64,000 nt of DNA from Cupriavidus sp. 2SB (GCF_005503625.1 NZ_SCMX01000001.1:1-64000), one strand, 5' to 3'; counted from the stretch's first letter, positions 9,200 to 17,435 are shown. A program made the numbers and translations. The notes: a model not told the origin generated them from the letters alone.

Positions 9200-9832
9200 T
9201 CAGTCCTCCAGTGCCACTTGCGTGGTGCGCGTCATCGCGCAGAATTGGTAACCGCTGGCGAGCAGAAGATCGACGCCGAGCGGGAACAGCGCATTGTTCG
9301 CGTCCCATTGCGCGACGAGATCGGCGGGCAGGCCGGTGGCGCGCAGCGTCTGCGTGGTCTCGATGCCGGGGCCGCTCAGCGTGTACGTGGCGCCTTCGGT
9401 CAGCGACGGCAGTTCGACGATCAGCGTGGCCGAGCGATCGGGATACTCGGGCAGGCCCTGCGCGCAATCGGCGAGTGCAGGCATCGCATAGCCAGCAGGC
9501 ACGCAGACGAACGTGGCATCGCTTACCGTATCGACCAGCGGACAGCCGCAATGAAAACGCAGGAAGGCGCGTGCCGCAGCAGGAATATCGGCGGGCAGCC
9601 ATACGGGCGTGTCGGGATCGGCCAGCGTCAGCAGCAGGGCCGAAAGCGCGGGCGACAGGCCATCGGGTTGGCCGCTGGTGACCGGCAGGGTGTCGAGCCG
9701 ACCCGGATGCGCGAACGCTTCGAGCGTGGCGCGGAAGACCTGCTGGGCATCGTCGACTGGGTTGTCGAAGCCGGGCAGCAGCGACGTGGCAGAGGCTTGC
9801 ATCGGATTCTGTGAGGAAATCAGGGAAGGCAT
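9200..9832 (-). CDS. phnH: C-P lyase core subunit PhnH
   Basis: A 210-residue subunit of the C-P lyase core, related in fold to PLP-dependent transferases but without cofactor binding. The N-terminal LLPGFDNPVDDAQQVFRATLEA and the PLVDTVSDATFVC segment are characteristic. ATG at 9832 lies one base from the phnG stop, so the two are coupled. The reading frame continues upstream through phnG, but that extension has no PhnH likeness. Confidence 0.92.
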   Translation of the reverse strand: MPSLISSQNPMQASATSLLPGFDNPVDDAQQVFRATLEAFAHPGRLDTLPVTSGQPDGLSPALSALLLTLADPDTPVWLPADIPAAARAFLRFHCGCPLVDTVSDATFVCVPAGYAMPALADCAQGLPEYPDRSATLIVELPSLTEGATYTLSGPGIETTQTLRATGLPADLVAQWDANNALFPLGVDLLLASGYQFCAMTRTTQVALED

Positions 9833-9833
9833 A

Positions 9834-10343
9834 TCAGTCTTCTCCGCGTGCCATCGTGAAGAACTCCACGCGGGTTTGCGCGGCGGTGGCGGCCTGGTGT
9901 GCAGCGTGCGCATCTAGCGCCTGCGAGAGCGGGGCGATCACGGTGTCCTGCACGCGCTGGTGCCACGTGGGGCGTTGCAGCAGTGCATCGAGCACGGCGG
10001 CCTGTTCGGCGTGGCGCGTGCCGCGTCCCTGTACATAGGACACGCCTGCGGTGGCTGCCTGTCCTTCAACTGCGTCGAGCACCACGGCGCAACGCGTGAC
10101 CGACATCTCGCCCAGGTTGAACTGCACGCCGGTGCCGCCGGCACGCGCCCGCACCATGGCCATGCCAGATTCGGGCTTGCGCAGCAGGCGATACGTGGGC
10201 GGGGTCGCGGCTTCCAGCAAGCGCGAGTAGGCAGCGTCAAGGGCATCCGACTGGGTCAGGGCCAGAATCCGCAGCCATGCGGCGCGCACCCGATTCGCCG
10301 CATCCGCCTCACGGCTGCCCGGATTGGCGGTTTCTTTTTGCAT
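9834..10343 (-). CDS. phnG: C-P lyase core subunit PhnG
   Basis: A 169-residue first subunit of the C-P lyase core; PhnG is usually about 150 residues. MAMVRARAGGTGVQFNLGEMSVTRC and YVQGRGTRHAEQAAVLDAL are strong PhnG signatures. The ATG at 10343 has AGGGG at good distance; an in-frame GTG six bases upstream is less likely. First gene of the leftward phnGHIJKLM operon and divergent from the regulator phnF, with promoter, operator and Pho-box candidates in between. Confidence 0.92.
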   Translation of the reverse strand: MQKETANPGSREADAANRVRAAWLRILALTQSDALDAAYSRLLEAATPPTYRLLRKPESGMAMVRARAGGTGVQFNLGEMSVTRCAVVLDAVEGQAATAGVSYVQGRGTRHAEQAAVLDALLQRPTWHQRVQDTVIAPLSQALDAHAAHQAATAAQTRVEFFTMARGED

Positions 10344-10357
10344 GATCACCCCTATAC

Positions 10358-10379
10358 GTCTATACGTTTAGATGTAAAC
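10358..10379. promoter_or_regulatory. Candidate PhnF (HutC-subfamily) operator
   Basis: A perfect inverted repeat GTTTA-N4-TAAAC occupies 10366-10379, and beside it GTCTATAC at 10358-10365 fits the GT-N-TA-N-AC consensus reported for HutC-type GntR regulators. Both lie within the candidate phnG promoter and next to divergent phnF, so they are the best candidates for PhnF binding. Inferred from position and consensus only. Confidence 0.5.
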
Positions 10380-10387
10380 TAACACAA
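10359..10387 (-). promoter_or_regulatory. Candidate sigma-70 promoter for phnGHIJKLM
   Basis: On the minus strand, -35 TTGTGT (10382-10387) and -10 TATAGA (10359-10364) are separated by exactly 17 bases. The start point would fall near 10353, giving a very short leader before the phnG ribosome site. The spacer is filled by an inverted repeat, a usual place for a repressor site. Confidence 0.5.
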
Positions 10388-10396
10388 CACGGCGAT

Positions 10397-10430
10397 ACTA
10401 GACCACAGCCAGATGAACGTTTCATGACGG
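10397..10430 (-). promoter_or_regulatory. Candidate Pho box and -10 upstream of phnG
   Basis: On the minus strand CCGTCAT-GAAA-CGTTCAT (10430-10413) matches the PhoB pattern of two CTGTCAT-like 7-mers spaced by four bases (6/7 and 5/7). Ten bases downstream is TCTAGT (10402-10397), a -10-like hexamer at the spacing seen in PhoB-activated promoters. The same geometry recurs before phnC and the second phnM. Confidence 0.55.
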
Positions 10431-10521
10431 GTGCTGGCTTTGCTCGGACACGCCAACGGCGCTGCCGGAGTGAGGCACAATCGCACGCTATCGATGAAGC
10501 ATTGATGACACAGGGTTGAAG

Positions 10522-11256
10522 ATGTCTGAACGGGAAGTGGAACGCGGCTCGGGCGTAGCCGTATGGCGCCAGATTGGCGAGGCCTTGGCGGACGACATCC
10601 GCAACAAGCTCTATGGACCCGGCGAGCAACTGCCGCCCGAGCCGGAGCTGGCCACGCGCTTCAGCGTCAATCGTCACACCATCCGGCGTGCCATGGGCGA
10701 GCTGGAACTGAGCGGCCTGGTGCGGATCGAGCAGGGACGCGGCACGTTCGTGCAGGAACATGCGATCGATTACGCGATCGGGCGCCGCACGCGTTTCTCG
10801 CAGAACCTCGCTGCGCAAGGCATGCGCGGTCACCTGGAAATTGTGGAAAGCCAGAAAATCCGCGCGCCGGAAGTGGCCAAGCACCTGGGCCTGTCGCGGA
10901 CGGCTGACGTGCTGCATATCCAGATGGTGGGCAAGGCCGAGGGACGCACCATCGACGTGGCCGAGCACTACTTCGATCTGAAGCGCTTTCCGGCGCTGGA
11001 CGAACTGGCGCGTGAAACGCAATCGATCTCGCGCGCACTCGCCAAGTACGGCATTGCCGACTACACGCGCAAGTGGTCGCGTATCACCGCTGCCATGCCC
11101 AGTGCGCCGGTGGCACGGTTGTTGAACCAGCCGAAGACCCGGCCCGTACTGCAAGTGGAGGCGCTCAACGTCGACATCGATGGCGAGCCAGTGCAGTACA
11201 GCATGACCCGCTTTGCCGGAGACTGGGTACAACTCACGGTGGCCGACAACGACTAA
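10522..11256 (+). CDS. phnF: Phosphonate metabolism transcriptional regulator PhnF (GntR/HutC family)
   Basis: A 244-residue repressor-type regulator. Residues about 10-80 are a winged helix-turn-helix with the GntR pattern YGPGEQLPPEPELATRFSVNR followed by TIRRAMGELE; the rest is a UTRA effector-binding domain ending with GEPVQYSMTRFAGDWVQL. CAGGG six bases before the ATG at 10522 supports that start; a TTG two codons earlier is less likely. Divergent from phnG and at the head of the rightward phn unit, it probably controls both and itself. Confidence 0.92.
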   Translation: MSEREVERGSGVAVWRQIGEALADDIRNKLYGPGEQLPPEPELATRFSVNRHTIRRAMGELELSGLVRIEQGRGTFVQEHAIDYAIGRRTRFSQNLAAQGMRGHLEIVESQKIRAPEVAKHLGLSRTADVLHIQMVGKAEGRTIDVAEHYFDLKRFPALDELARETQSISRALAKYGIADYTRKWSRITAAMPSAPVARLLNQPKTRPVLQVEALNVDIDGEPVQYSMTRFAGDWVQLTVADND

Positions 11257-11302
11257 ACTGGGACGTGTCGTGGATCGATGCGGCGGTCCGGTCGCATTGG
11301 TC

Positions 11303-11336
11303 TAGACATCTGTCTGTCATGTGCCCACGCTAACGT
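11303..11336 (+). promoter_or_regulatory. Candidate Pho box upstream of second phnM
   Basis: TAGACAT-CTGT-CTGTCAT (11303-11320) has one perfect PhoB 7-mer and one weak one (4/7), with a -10-like TAACGT ten bases downstream (11331-11336). Weaker than the other two boxes, but the orientation and spacing are the same and it sits in the gap before the phnM-like gene. Confidence 0.4.
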
Positions 11337-11343
11337 AACGCCC

Positions 11344-12555
11344 ATGCATACGACCACGCAAAACCATACGGCCGCCCTGAGCGGCATCACCGGCCGCCGG
11401 GTGCTTGGCGCAGCCGGCATTGCCCCCGCTACCCTCGGCTTTGCGCAAGGCAGCATTGCCCCGCAAACGCCGACGAACGGCCCCTGCATCGATGCACGCA
11501 ACCTGCTTGTGCTGCCGGGCATCGTCGACATCCACGGCGACGCGTTCGAACGTTCGGTCATGCCGCGTCCCGGCGTGAGCTTTCCGTACGGCCCGGCGCT
11601 CCTCGACGTGGATCGGCAGTTGCTGGCCCACGGTATCACCACCGAGTTTCATGGTGTGACGCTGTCGTGGGAAGGCGGGCTGCGCGGCGAAGCTTATGCG
11701 ATTCGCATGTTCGAGGCACTGGCGCAATTGCAGCCGGTGCTCGGTGCATCGCACAAGGTGCATCTGCGCTTCGAGGCGTATCACCTCGCCGGCGTGGAAA
11801 CGGCGATGCAGTGGATGAAGGAAGGGCGTGTCAACCTGCTGGCGATCAACGATCACCTGCCGACGCTGGCGCGCCGCATGAACGACGATCGCAAGCTTGC
11901 GCAGTACGCGGAGCGTGCCGAGTGCGAGATGGAAGCCTTCCGCACGCGCTTGCGAAACGCCAGCCGCCACGCGCAGGATGTACCCGCCGAGATGTCGCGA
12001 TTGATCGCTGCGGCGCGCGCCGCCCATCTTCCCGTCGCATCGCACGATGATCCGGATGCGGCCACGCGTCAGCACTATCATCGCCAGGGCTGCGGCATCG
12101 CAGAGTTCCCGCTGACTGTCGAGGTGGCCGCACTGGCGCGGCAGCTTGGGGACGAGACCGTCTTCGGCGCCCCCAATGTGCTGCGCGGCAAGAGCCACAC
12201 CGGCGCACCCAACGCCACCGAGATGATTGCGGCGGGACTGTGCACCGTGCTGGCATCCGATTACTACTATCCCGCGCCTTTGCAGGCAGCGTTCCGGCTT
12301 GTGCAACTGGGTATTTGCGATCTCCCCGCTGCGTGGCATCTGGTTTCGCGTAACCCGGCACGCGCGGCGGGGTTGCGCGATCGCGGAGTGCTGATGCCGG
12401 GCATGCGCGCTGACGCCATTCTCGTGGACGACAGCGATCCGGGCCTGCCGCGCGTATGCGCCGCCATCGTCAATGGCGAGCTGCGCCATGCCAGCACCGC
12501 GCTGCCGATGATCGATGCAGCGTCACTTGGCCAGCGCGCCAGCTTGGCCGCATGA
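11344..12555 (+). CDS. PhnM-like amidohydrolase (second PhnM paralog)
   Basis: A 403-residue amidohydrolase related to PhnM. It keeps the metal-binding LPGIVDIHGDAFERS strand, VASHDDPD, GAPNVLRGKSHTGA and LASDYYYP. The conserved PhnM segment DHSPGQ is replaced by DHLPTL and the loop after it differs, so substrate preference may be shifted or this may be a phosphonate-operon isozyme. The first ~50 residues lack the usual N-terminal beta strands of the canonical copy. Its stop overlaps the next ATG (ATGA), coupling it to the DUF1045 gene and phnN. Confidence 0.85.
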   Translation: MHTTTQNHTAALSGITGRRVLGAAGIAPATLGFAQGSIAPQTPTNGPCIDARNLLVLPGIVDIHGDAFERSVMPRPGVSFPYGPALLDVDRQLLAHGITTEFHGVTLSWEGGLRGEAYAIRMFEALAQLQPVLGASHKVHLRFEAYHLAGVETAMQWMKEGRVNLLAINDHLPTLARRMNDDRKLAQYAERAECEMEAFRTRLRNASRHAQDVPAEMSRLIAAARAAHLPVASHDDPDAATRQHYHRQGCGIAEFPLTVEVAALARQLGDETVFGAPNVLRGKSHTGAPNATEMIAAGLCTVLASDYYYPAPLQAAFRLVQLGICDLPAAWHLVSRNPARAAGLRDRGVLMPGMRADAILVDDSDPGLPRVCAAIVNGELRHASTALPMIDAASLGQRASLAA

Positions 12556-13283
12556 GCCGCGCTGCGCATCGCTACGCCATCTACCTGGCCCCTGCAGAGC
12601 CGTTTCGCACTTTCGGTGCGCAATGGCTCGGCCGCGACGCCGAAAGCGGCGAGCCACAGCCCCTGCCGCCCGGTATCGCACAACGTCCCGTGGAATGGGT
12701 CGAGGCACCCGCGCACTACGCGCTACACGCCACGCTGAAGCCTCCGTTCCGTCTTGCCGAAGGCACCGATGCCGCGATGCTCGATCGTGCCGCGCGTGAA
12801 TTCGCCAAGGGGCGTGCATCATTCGAAGCCCCCCTGGTACTGCGAGCATTGCGCGGATTTCTGGCATGGTGCCTCGCCGATACGCAAGGGCGGGGCGGCC
12901 GGCAGATGCATACGTTGGCCGATGCCTGCGTGCGTGACTTCGACCGCTTTCGTGCAGCGCCTTCTGCTGCCGATATCGCGCGGCGCAATCCTTCGGCACT
13001 GAGCGCTGTTCAGCGCGCCATGCTCGATACGTGGGGCTATCCCTACGTGTTCGATACCTTCACTTTCCACATCACGCTGACGGGCATGCTCGACGCAGCG
13101 GATGAGACCAGCGCGCTGGAGATGCTTCACAAGGCCGGTGGTGCATTACTGGAGCAACCGCTGCATGTCGATGGCATCAGCATCTTTGCGCAGGCCGAAA
13201 CAGGCGCGGATTTCGTGCTGGCACGGCACTATCGTTTCGACGGCACCACTGCCGACGGCGCGGGCGCGGAGTTTCTGGCGTGA
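12552..13283 (+). CDS. DUF1045 phosphonate-operon protein, 2H phosphoesterase-like
   Basis: A 243-residue protein of the DUF1045 family commonly found in phn operons. Two HxTL motifs are visible, His59-Ala-Thr61-Leu and His173-Ile-Thr175-Leu, about 114 residues apart. This is the catalytic pattern of 2H phosphoesterases such as 2',5'-RNA ligase and cyclic phosphodiesterases. Since no phnP is present, it may open the 5-phosphoribosyl 1,2-cyclic phosphate released by PhnJ; this is inference. ATGA overlap upstream and GTGA overlap downstream with phnN put it in one translational unit. Confidence 0.88.
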   Translation: MSRAAHRYAIYLAPAEPFRTFGAQWLGRDAESGEPQPLPPGIAQRPVEWVEAPAHYALHATLKPPFRLAEGTDAAMLDRAAREFAKGRASFEAPLVLRALRGFLAWCLADTQGRGGRQMHTLADACVRDFDRFRAAPSAADIARRNPSALSAVQRAMLDTWGYPYVFDTFTFHITLTGMLDAADETSALEMLHKAGGALLEQPLHVDGISIFAQAETGADFVLARHYRFDGTTADGAGAEFLA

Positions 13284-13849
13284 CGAAGATATCGAAAGGC
13301 AACGGCCTGTTCTACGTGATGGGGCCATCGGGCAGCGGCAAGGATTCGCTGCTGCGCGCACTACGCGAGCGCATACAACCTGCAGACCCGATCGTGGTCG
13401 CGCATCGCTACATTACCCGTGCGGCCGATGCCAACGAGGCATCTGTTGCGCTGACCTCTGACGAATTCCAGCGCCGTATCGGCCTGGGTTGCCTGGCACT
13501 GCACTGGCAGAGCCACGGCTTGCATTACGGCATTGGCGAGGAGATCGACCAGTGGCTGGCGCGCGGCCTCAAGGTCATCGTCAATGGTTCGCGCGAATAT
13601 CTGCCTGTTGCCGCAAAGCGGTACCCGGAGCTTTGCGCCGTGCATGTGCGCGTGAAACCCGATGTGCTGGCCGCGCGGTTGCGGCAGCGTGGGCGGGAAT
13701 CGGAAGAAGGGATTGCACGAAGGCTGCAACGCGCGGCGCAGGGGTTCGACGTGCCCGAAGGCGTGCGCGTGGTGGAGATCGATAACAGCGGGGTGCTGGA
13801 GGAATCGGCGCAACGGTTGGTGGATCTGGTTCAGACGGATCGCGTTTGA
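13280..13849 (+). CDS. phnN: Ribose 1,5-bisphosphokinase PhnN
   Basis: A 189-residue kinase that phosphorylates ribose 1,5-bisphosphate to PRPP, returning the phn pathway product to nucleotide metabolism. The P-loop is GPSGSGKDS near residue 15, and HRYITRAAD and VNGSREYLP are typical of PhnN and the related guanylate kinase fold. It starts with GTG overlapping the previous stop (GTGA). Last gene of the rightward phn unit, followed by a dispersed hairpin element. Confidence 0.93.
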   Translation: MTKISKGNGLFYVMGPSGSGKDSLLRALRERIQPADPIVVAHRYITRAADANEASVALTSDEFQRRIGLGCLALHWQSHGLHYGIGEEIDQWLARGLKVIVNGSREYLPVAAKRYPELCAVHVRVKPDVLAARLRQRGRESEEGIARRLQRAAQGFDVPEGVRVVEIDNSGVLEESAQRLVDLVQTDRV

Positions 13850-13887
13850 ATTGAATCACCAACGGCCCCTAAATCCCTGACGGTTTG

Positions 13888-14012
13888 CTCCCCTCTCCCG
13901 CTTTGCGGGAGAGGGGCGGGGGAGAGGGCCAGCGGTGCAAGCTGCGACAAGTCGGCAAGCAGAGCCACCATGCCCTCTCCCCCAACCCCTCTCCCATTTC
14001 ATGGGAGAGGGG
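13888..14012. repeat. Dispersed paired-hairpin intergenic element, copy 2
   Basis: Same architecture as the element at 3559: outer arms of CCCCTCTCCC/GGGAGAGGGG type at both ends and a variable centre. It lies between the convergent phnN and PhnZ-like genes, where it could terminate both transcripts. Confidence 0.8.
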
Positions 14013-14038
14013 AGCAAAGCAAAAGCAAATCAAAGACC

Positions 14039-14575
14039 TTAGGCCGCTGCCCGCAAACACCGCCCCGCCATTTCCAGATAATGCGCCAGCGGCGGCGTTT
14101 CCAGATCCACTACCTTCGCCAGATCGTCATAGCGACGCAGCCGCACCGCCTCCAGCGCATGCGGTCTTGCTGCAAACGCTTCGGCCTCGTCACGACCATA
14201 GATCCCGCCCTGCAGCTCCAGGCTGTGTACCGACACCGGCGACAGCGTGTCGAAGTACGCTGCATCCACCGCACACAGATATCGCTTGGCGGCAACGTGC
14301 AGTCGAATCGGTTCGGTCACATCGGCACCAAACAGCGTGCTCAGTGCATCGGCGCCGGTTTCCTGGTGGCGCATATCCGTGGTGATGCTTTCGGCCAGCA
14401 TCAGGTGTCCCACGTCATGGAGCAGCGCGGCGACGATCAGCGCTTCGCTTTCGCCGGCCCGCTCGGCCAGCAGGGCGCATTGCAGTGCATGGGCGGTCTG
14501 GCTGATGTCCTCGCCGCCGTAGTAGGCAGTGCCGTGCTGGGCGAACAGGTTTTCGATAAGGGGGAGCGTCAGCAT
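14039..14575 (-). CDS. PhnZ-like HD-domain phosphonate oxygenase
   Basis: A 178-residue HD-domain protein of the group found in phosphonate-degradation operons. It retains the residues known from PhnZ, a mixed-valent di-iron oxygenase that cleaves 2-amino-1-hydroxyethylphosphonate: Tyr19 and Glu22 (PhnZ Y24, E27), His29, His53-Asp54, His57, His70, His93, Lys97 (PhnZ K108) and an Asp at 150/151. So it should be a metal enzyme rather than a degenerate relative. The usual partner PhnY is not in the window. It starts three bases after the phnE stop region, as the last gene of the leftward phnCDE unit. Confidence 0.85.
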   Translation of the reverse strand: MLTLPLIENLFAQHGTAYYGGEDISQTAHALQCALLAERAGESEALIVAALLHDVGHLMLAESITTDMRHQETGADALSTLFGADVTEPIRLHVAAKRYLCAVDAAYFDTLSPVSVHSLELQGGIYGRDEAEAFAARPHALEAVRLRRYDDLAKVVDLETPPLAHYLEMAGRCLRAAA

Positions 14576-14577
14576 GA

Positions 14578-15390
14578 TCAGACCAGTACCTTGCGAATTT
14601 GCGCGGAGACGATATCGATGGCCGTCACGAACACGATGATGATCAGCATCACGGCGCACGTCTGGCCGTACTGGAAGCTGCGGATGATTTCCCACAGCAC
14701 GGTGCCGATGCCACCGGCACCGACGATGCCCACCACCGACGCCGAGCGCACATTCGATTCAAAGCGATACAGCGCGAACGACAGCCACAACGGCAGTACC
14801 TGCGGAATCACGCCGTAGACGATCTCGGCAAGCGGGCCAGCACCCGTGGCGCGCACACCTTCGACGGGACGCGGGTCGATGGCTTCCACGGCTTCGGCAA
14901 ACAGCTTGGCCAGCACACCCATCGTGTGTATCCAGATGGCCAGCACACCAGCGAACGGACCCAGGCCCACGGCCACGATGAAGAGCATCGCGAACACCAT
15001 CTCGTTGATGGCGCGGCATGCATCCATGATGCGGCGGGCGGGCTGATAGATCCATACCGGCACGATATTGGCCGAGCACAGCAGGCCCAGCGGCACGGCC
15101 AGCACCACGGCCAGTGCAGTGCCCCACAGCGCGATCTGTACGGTCACCAGCATCTCTTCGAGATAGTGGCGCCAGTCGCGGAAATCGGGCGGGAAGAATT
15201 CGGCGGCGAATTTCGCCATGTTGCCGGAATCGCGCAACAGGTCCATCGGACGCATGTCGGCGCCTTGCCATGACAGGGCGAGCATGCCCAGCACGATGCC
15301 CCATACCATCATCATCGGTAGCGATGTACGAGGCGGGCGAACAGTGCTTTGGGGCGAGGGAGGCAGGCCAGGCTTGGCAGTGACGGTCAT
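14578..15390 (-). CDS. phnE: Phosphonate ABC transporter permease PhnE
   Basis: A 270-residue inner-membrane permease with about six membrane segments. The cytoplasmic EAA-type loop ([22 protein letters not shown]) that contacts the ATPase is present, and the final [20 protein letters not shown] is diagnostic of PhnE/PtxC. Works with PhnD (periplasmic receptor) and PhnC (ATPase) to import phosphonates. 75 bases after phnD. Confidence 0.94.
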   Translation of the reverse strand: MTVTAKPGLPPSPQSTVRPPRTSLPMMMVWGIVLGMLALSWQGADMRPMDLLRDSGNMAKFAAEFFPPDFRDWRHYLEEMLVTVQIALWGTALAVVLAVPLGLLCSANIVPVWIYQPARRIMDACRAINEMVFAMLFIVAVGLGPFAGVLAIWIHTMGVLAKLFAEAVEAIDPRPVEGVRATGAGPLAEIVYGVIPQVLPLWLSFALYRFESNVRSASVVGIVGAGGIGTVLWEIIRSFQYGQTCAVMLIIIVFVTAIDIVSAQIRKVLV

Positions 15391-15465
15391 CGGGTCAATC
15401 CGGAAGTCATACGGAGCGGGAGGGCGGGCGTCGATGCCAGTCCTCCCGTAAGGCTTGCTACGTGC

Positions 15466-16455
15466 TTACTGCGTGCTCGTTGCAGCGGCAGCCTTGTCGA
15501 GATCGGCCAGGCGGCGCGTCAAGTCGGCCAGCTTCTTTTCCTTGTCGGCGTCGGCCAGCGTGGTGTCGGATTCAATGCGGCTCTTTTCGCGCGCCAGTTC
15601 GATCTGGCGAATCGGTACCAGTTGCGCATCGGACGATGCGCGGAAGCCCTGGTACGTCAGCGTGGTCAGGATCTGCTTTTCGCGTGCAGCGTCGGCACCC
15701 TTGCCGTAGTTGACGAAGAAGGTCTGGATCTTCTTCTTCATTTCCGGCGTCAGGTCCTTGCGATACACCATCGGGTCAGCCGGAATCAGCGGCGACTTCC
15801 ACAGCACGCGCAGATCGTCATAGGCGTTCTTGCCCGTGTTGATGCGATAGCGTTCCAGGTTCTCGGTGTTGTTCACGGCCACGTCGAGCTGCTTGTTCAG
15901 CACGGAGAGCAGATTCGTTTCGTGGTTGCCGATGCGTACGGCCTTGAACAGCGTCTTCGGATCTACCTTGTTGGCGTTCCACAGGTAGTAGCCCGGCACG
16001 GCCGTGCCCGACGTCGAGTTCGGATCGCCGGCGCCGTAGGTCAGATCCTTGCCGCGCTTGATCACATCTTCCACGGACTTGATGTTGCTGTCCTTGCGCA
16101 CCACCAGCAGCGACCAGTAGCCCGGGTTGCCGTCCTTGTCGATCACCGAGGCGAACACTTCGCCGTTGGCGCGGTCCACGGCTTCCATGGCCGATTTGTT
16201 GCCGAACCAGGCGATCTGCACCTTGTTGAAGCGCATGCCTTCGATGATGCCGGCATAGTCGGAAGCGAAGAACGGCTTGACCTGCACGCCGAGCGTCTTG
16301 CTCAGATCGTCGATCAGGGGCTGCCAGGCGCTCTTGAGGTTCGACGACGATTCCGTCGAGATGAAGCCAATGTTCAGGGTCTTGGCGTCCTGGGCGAAAG
16401 CGGGCAGCGCCACGACACCCGAGGCCACCACGGCGAGAAAGGTTCTGCGAAGCAT
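15466..16455 (-). CDS. phnD: Phosphonate ABC transporter substrate-binding protein PhnD
   Basis: A 329-residue periplasmic receptor. A Sec signal peptide (MLRRTFLAVV to ALPAFA) is followed by the mature sequence QDAKTLNIGF. FISTESSSNLKSAWQPL, FFASDYAGIIEGMRF and the NSTSGTAVPGYYLW segment line the phosphonate pocket in PhnD proteins. The C-terminal ~50 residues are a charged, coiled-coil-like tail, longer than in simple phosphate-binding relatives. Located between phnC and phnE. Confidence 0.94.
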   Translation of the reverse strand: MLRRTFLAVVASGVVALPAFAQDAKTLNIGFISTESSSNLKSAWQPLIDDLSKTLGVQVKPFFASDYAGIIEGMRFNKVQIAWFGNKSAMEAVDRANGEVFASVIDKDGNPGYWSLLVVRKDSNIKSVEDVIKRGKDLTYGAGDPNSTSGTAVPGYYLWNANKVDPKTLFKAVRIGNHETNLLSVLNKQLDVAVNNTENLERYRINTGKNAYDDLRVLWKSPLIPADPMVYRKDLTPEMKKKIQTFFVNYGKGADAAREKQILTTLTYQGFRASSDAQLVPIRQIELAREKSRIESDTTLADADKEKKLADLTRRLADLDKAAAATSTQ

Positions 16456-16517
16456 CGAAAACTCCGTTGGGAAAGCTGATGGACTGATGGGAAACGCTTG
16501 GGGGAATACAGTGCGGA

Positions 16518-17372
16518 TCAGGCCGCGGCCAGATCCATGCGGACCATGGCCGGGACTGCCACGCCAATGGCGGGCGCCGGTTCTTCCGGCACGCTGTCGT
16601 GCAGCAGTTCGTCGGCTTCGGTGCCGTAGAGGTCGCGCAGCATGCTTGTTGTCAGCGCAGCCGAAGGGCCGTCGTACACCACCTTGCCGTGCCGCAATGC
16701 CACCACGCGCGGGCAGTAGCGCATCGCCACATCCACCTGATGTAGCGACACCACCACGGCCACCTTGCGGGTGCGATTGATCTGGGTGAGCAGCGACATC
16801 ACGCGGCGCGACGATTCCGGATCGAGCGAGGCGATCGGCTCGTCGGCCAGGATCACGCGAGCGTTCTGCACCAGCGTGCGCGCGATGGCCGCACGTTGCT
16901 GCTGACCGCCGGACAGCGTCGATGCACGCTGAAACGCATAGTCGTCTATACCAACCTGAGCCAAGGCATCGAGCCCGGCCTGCACTTCCTCGGCCTTGAA
17001 AATGCGGGTCAGTGCACGCCACGCGGGGATGCGCGTCAGCATGCCTACCAGCACGTTGGTGATCACGGGCAGGCGGCCTACCAGATTGAACTGCTGGAAT
17101 ACGAAACCGATCTCGGCGCGCACCTTGCGAACATCGCGGGCCAGACGACCATGGCGCTGCACGGTGCGGCCGTTGACGAGGATCTCGCCGGAACCTGCAT
17201 CGCCCGTGACGAAGCCGGCCACGTGGCGCAGCAGCGTCGACTTGCCCGAACCCGATGCGCCCAGCAGCGCAACCATTTCGCCGGGGGCGATGTGTAGCGT
17301 GACATCGTCGAGCGCCTTGCGGTCCGCGCGGAACGATTTGCTCAGTCCGCGGACTTCAATTGCATGCGTCAT
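16518..17372 (-). CDS. phnC: Phosphonate ABC transporter ATP-binding protein PhnC
   Basis: A 284-residue ABC ATPase driving phosphonate import. Walker [10 protein letters not shown], signature [13 protein letters not shown], Walker [13 protein letters not shown] and the switch His in VVSLHQVD are intact. [21 protein letters not shown] is the typical PhnC Q-loop region. First gene of the leftward phnCDE unit, with a strong Pho-box candidate upstream. Confidence 0.94.
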   Translation of the reverse strand: MTHAIEVRGLSKSFRADRKALDDVTLHIAPGEMVALLGASGSGKSTLLRHVAGFVTGDAGSGEILVNGRTVQRHGRLARDVRKVRAEIGFVFQQFNLVGRLPVITNVLVGMLTRIPAWRALTRIFKAEEVQAGLDALAQVGIDDYAFQRASTLSGGQQQRAAIARTLVQNARVILADEPIASLDPESSRRVMSLLTQINRTRKVAVVVSLHQVDVAMRYCPRVVALRHGKVVYDGPSAALTTSMLRDLYGTEADELLHDSVPEEPAPAIGVAVPAMVRMDLAAA

Positions 17373-17401
17373 GCCGACTCCCTTGCTTGAATGACCTGCG
17401 C

Positions 17402-17435
17402 ATTCTGGGGGGAGTCGATGACAGAACGATGACTT
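17402..17435 (-). promoter_or_regulatory. Candidate Pho box and -10 upstream of phnC
   Basis: On the minus strand AAGTCAT-CGTT-CTGTCAT (17435-17418) has one perfect CTGTCAT and one 5/7 copy, spaced by four bases. Ten bases further is CAGAAT (17407-17402), a -10-like hexamer. The best of the three Pho-box candidates in the locus. Confidence 0.6.

Noticed and set aside
7895..9814. A 639-residue plus-strand open frame
   Set aside because: Antisense to phnJ, phnI and phnH, whose coding evidence is decisive.
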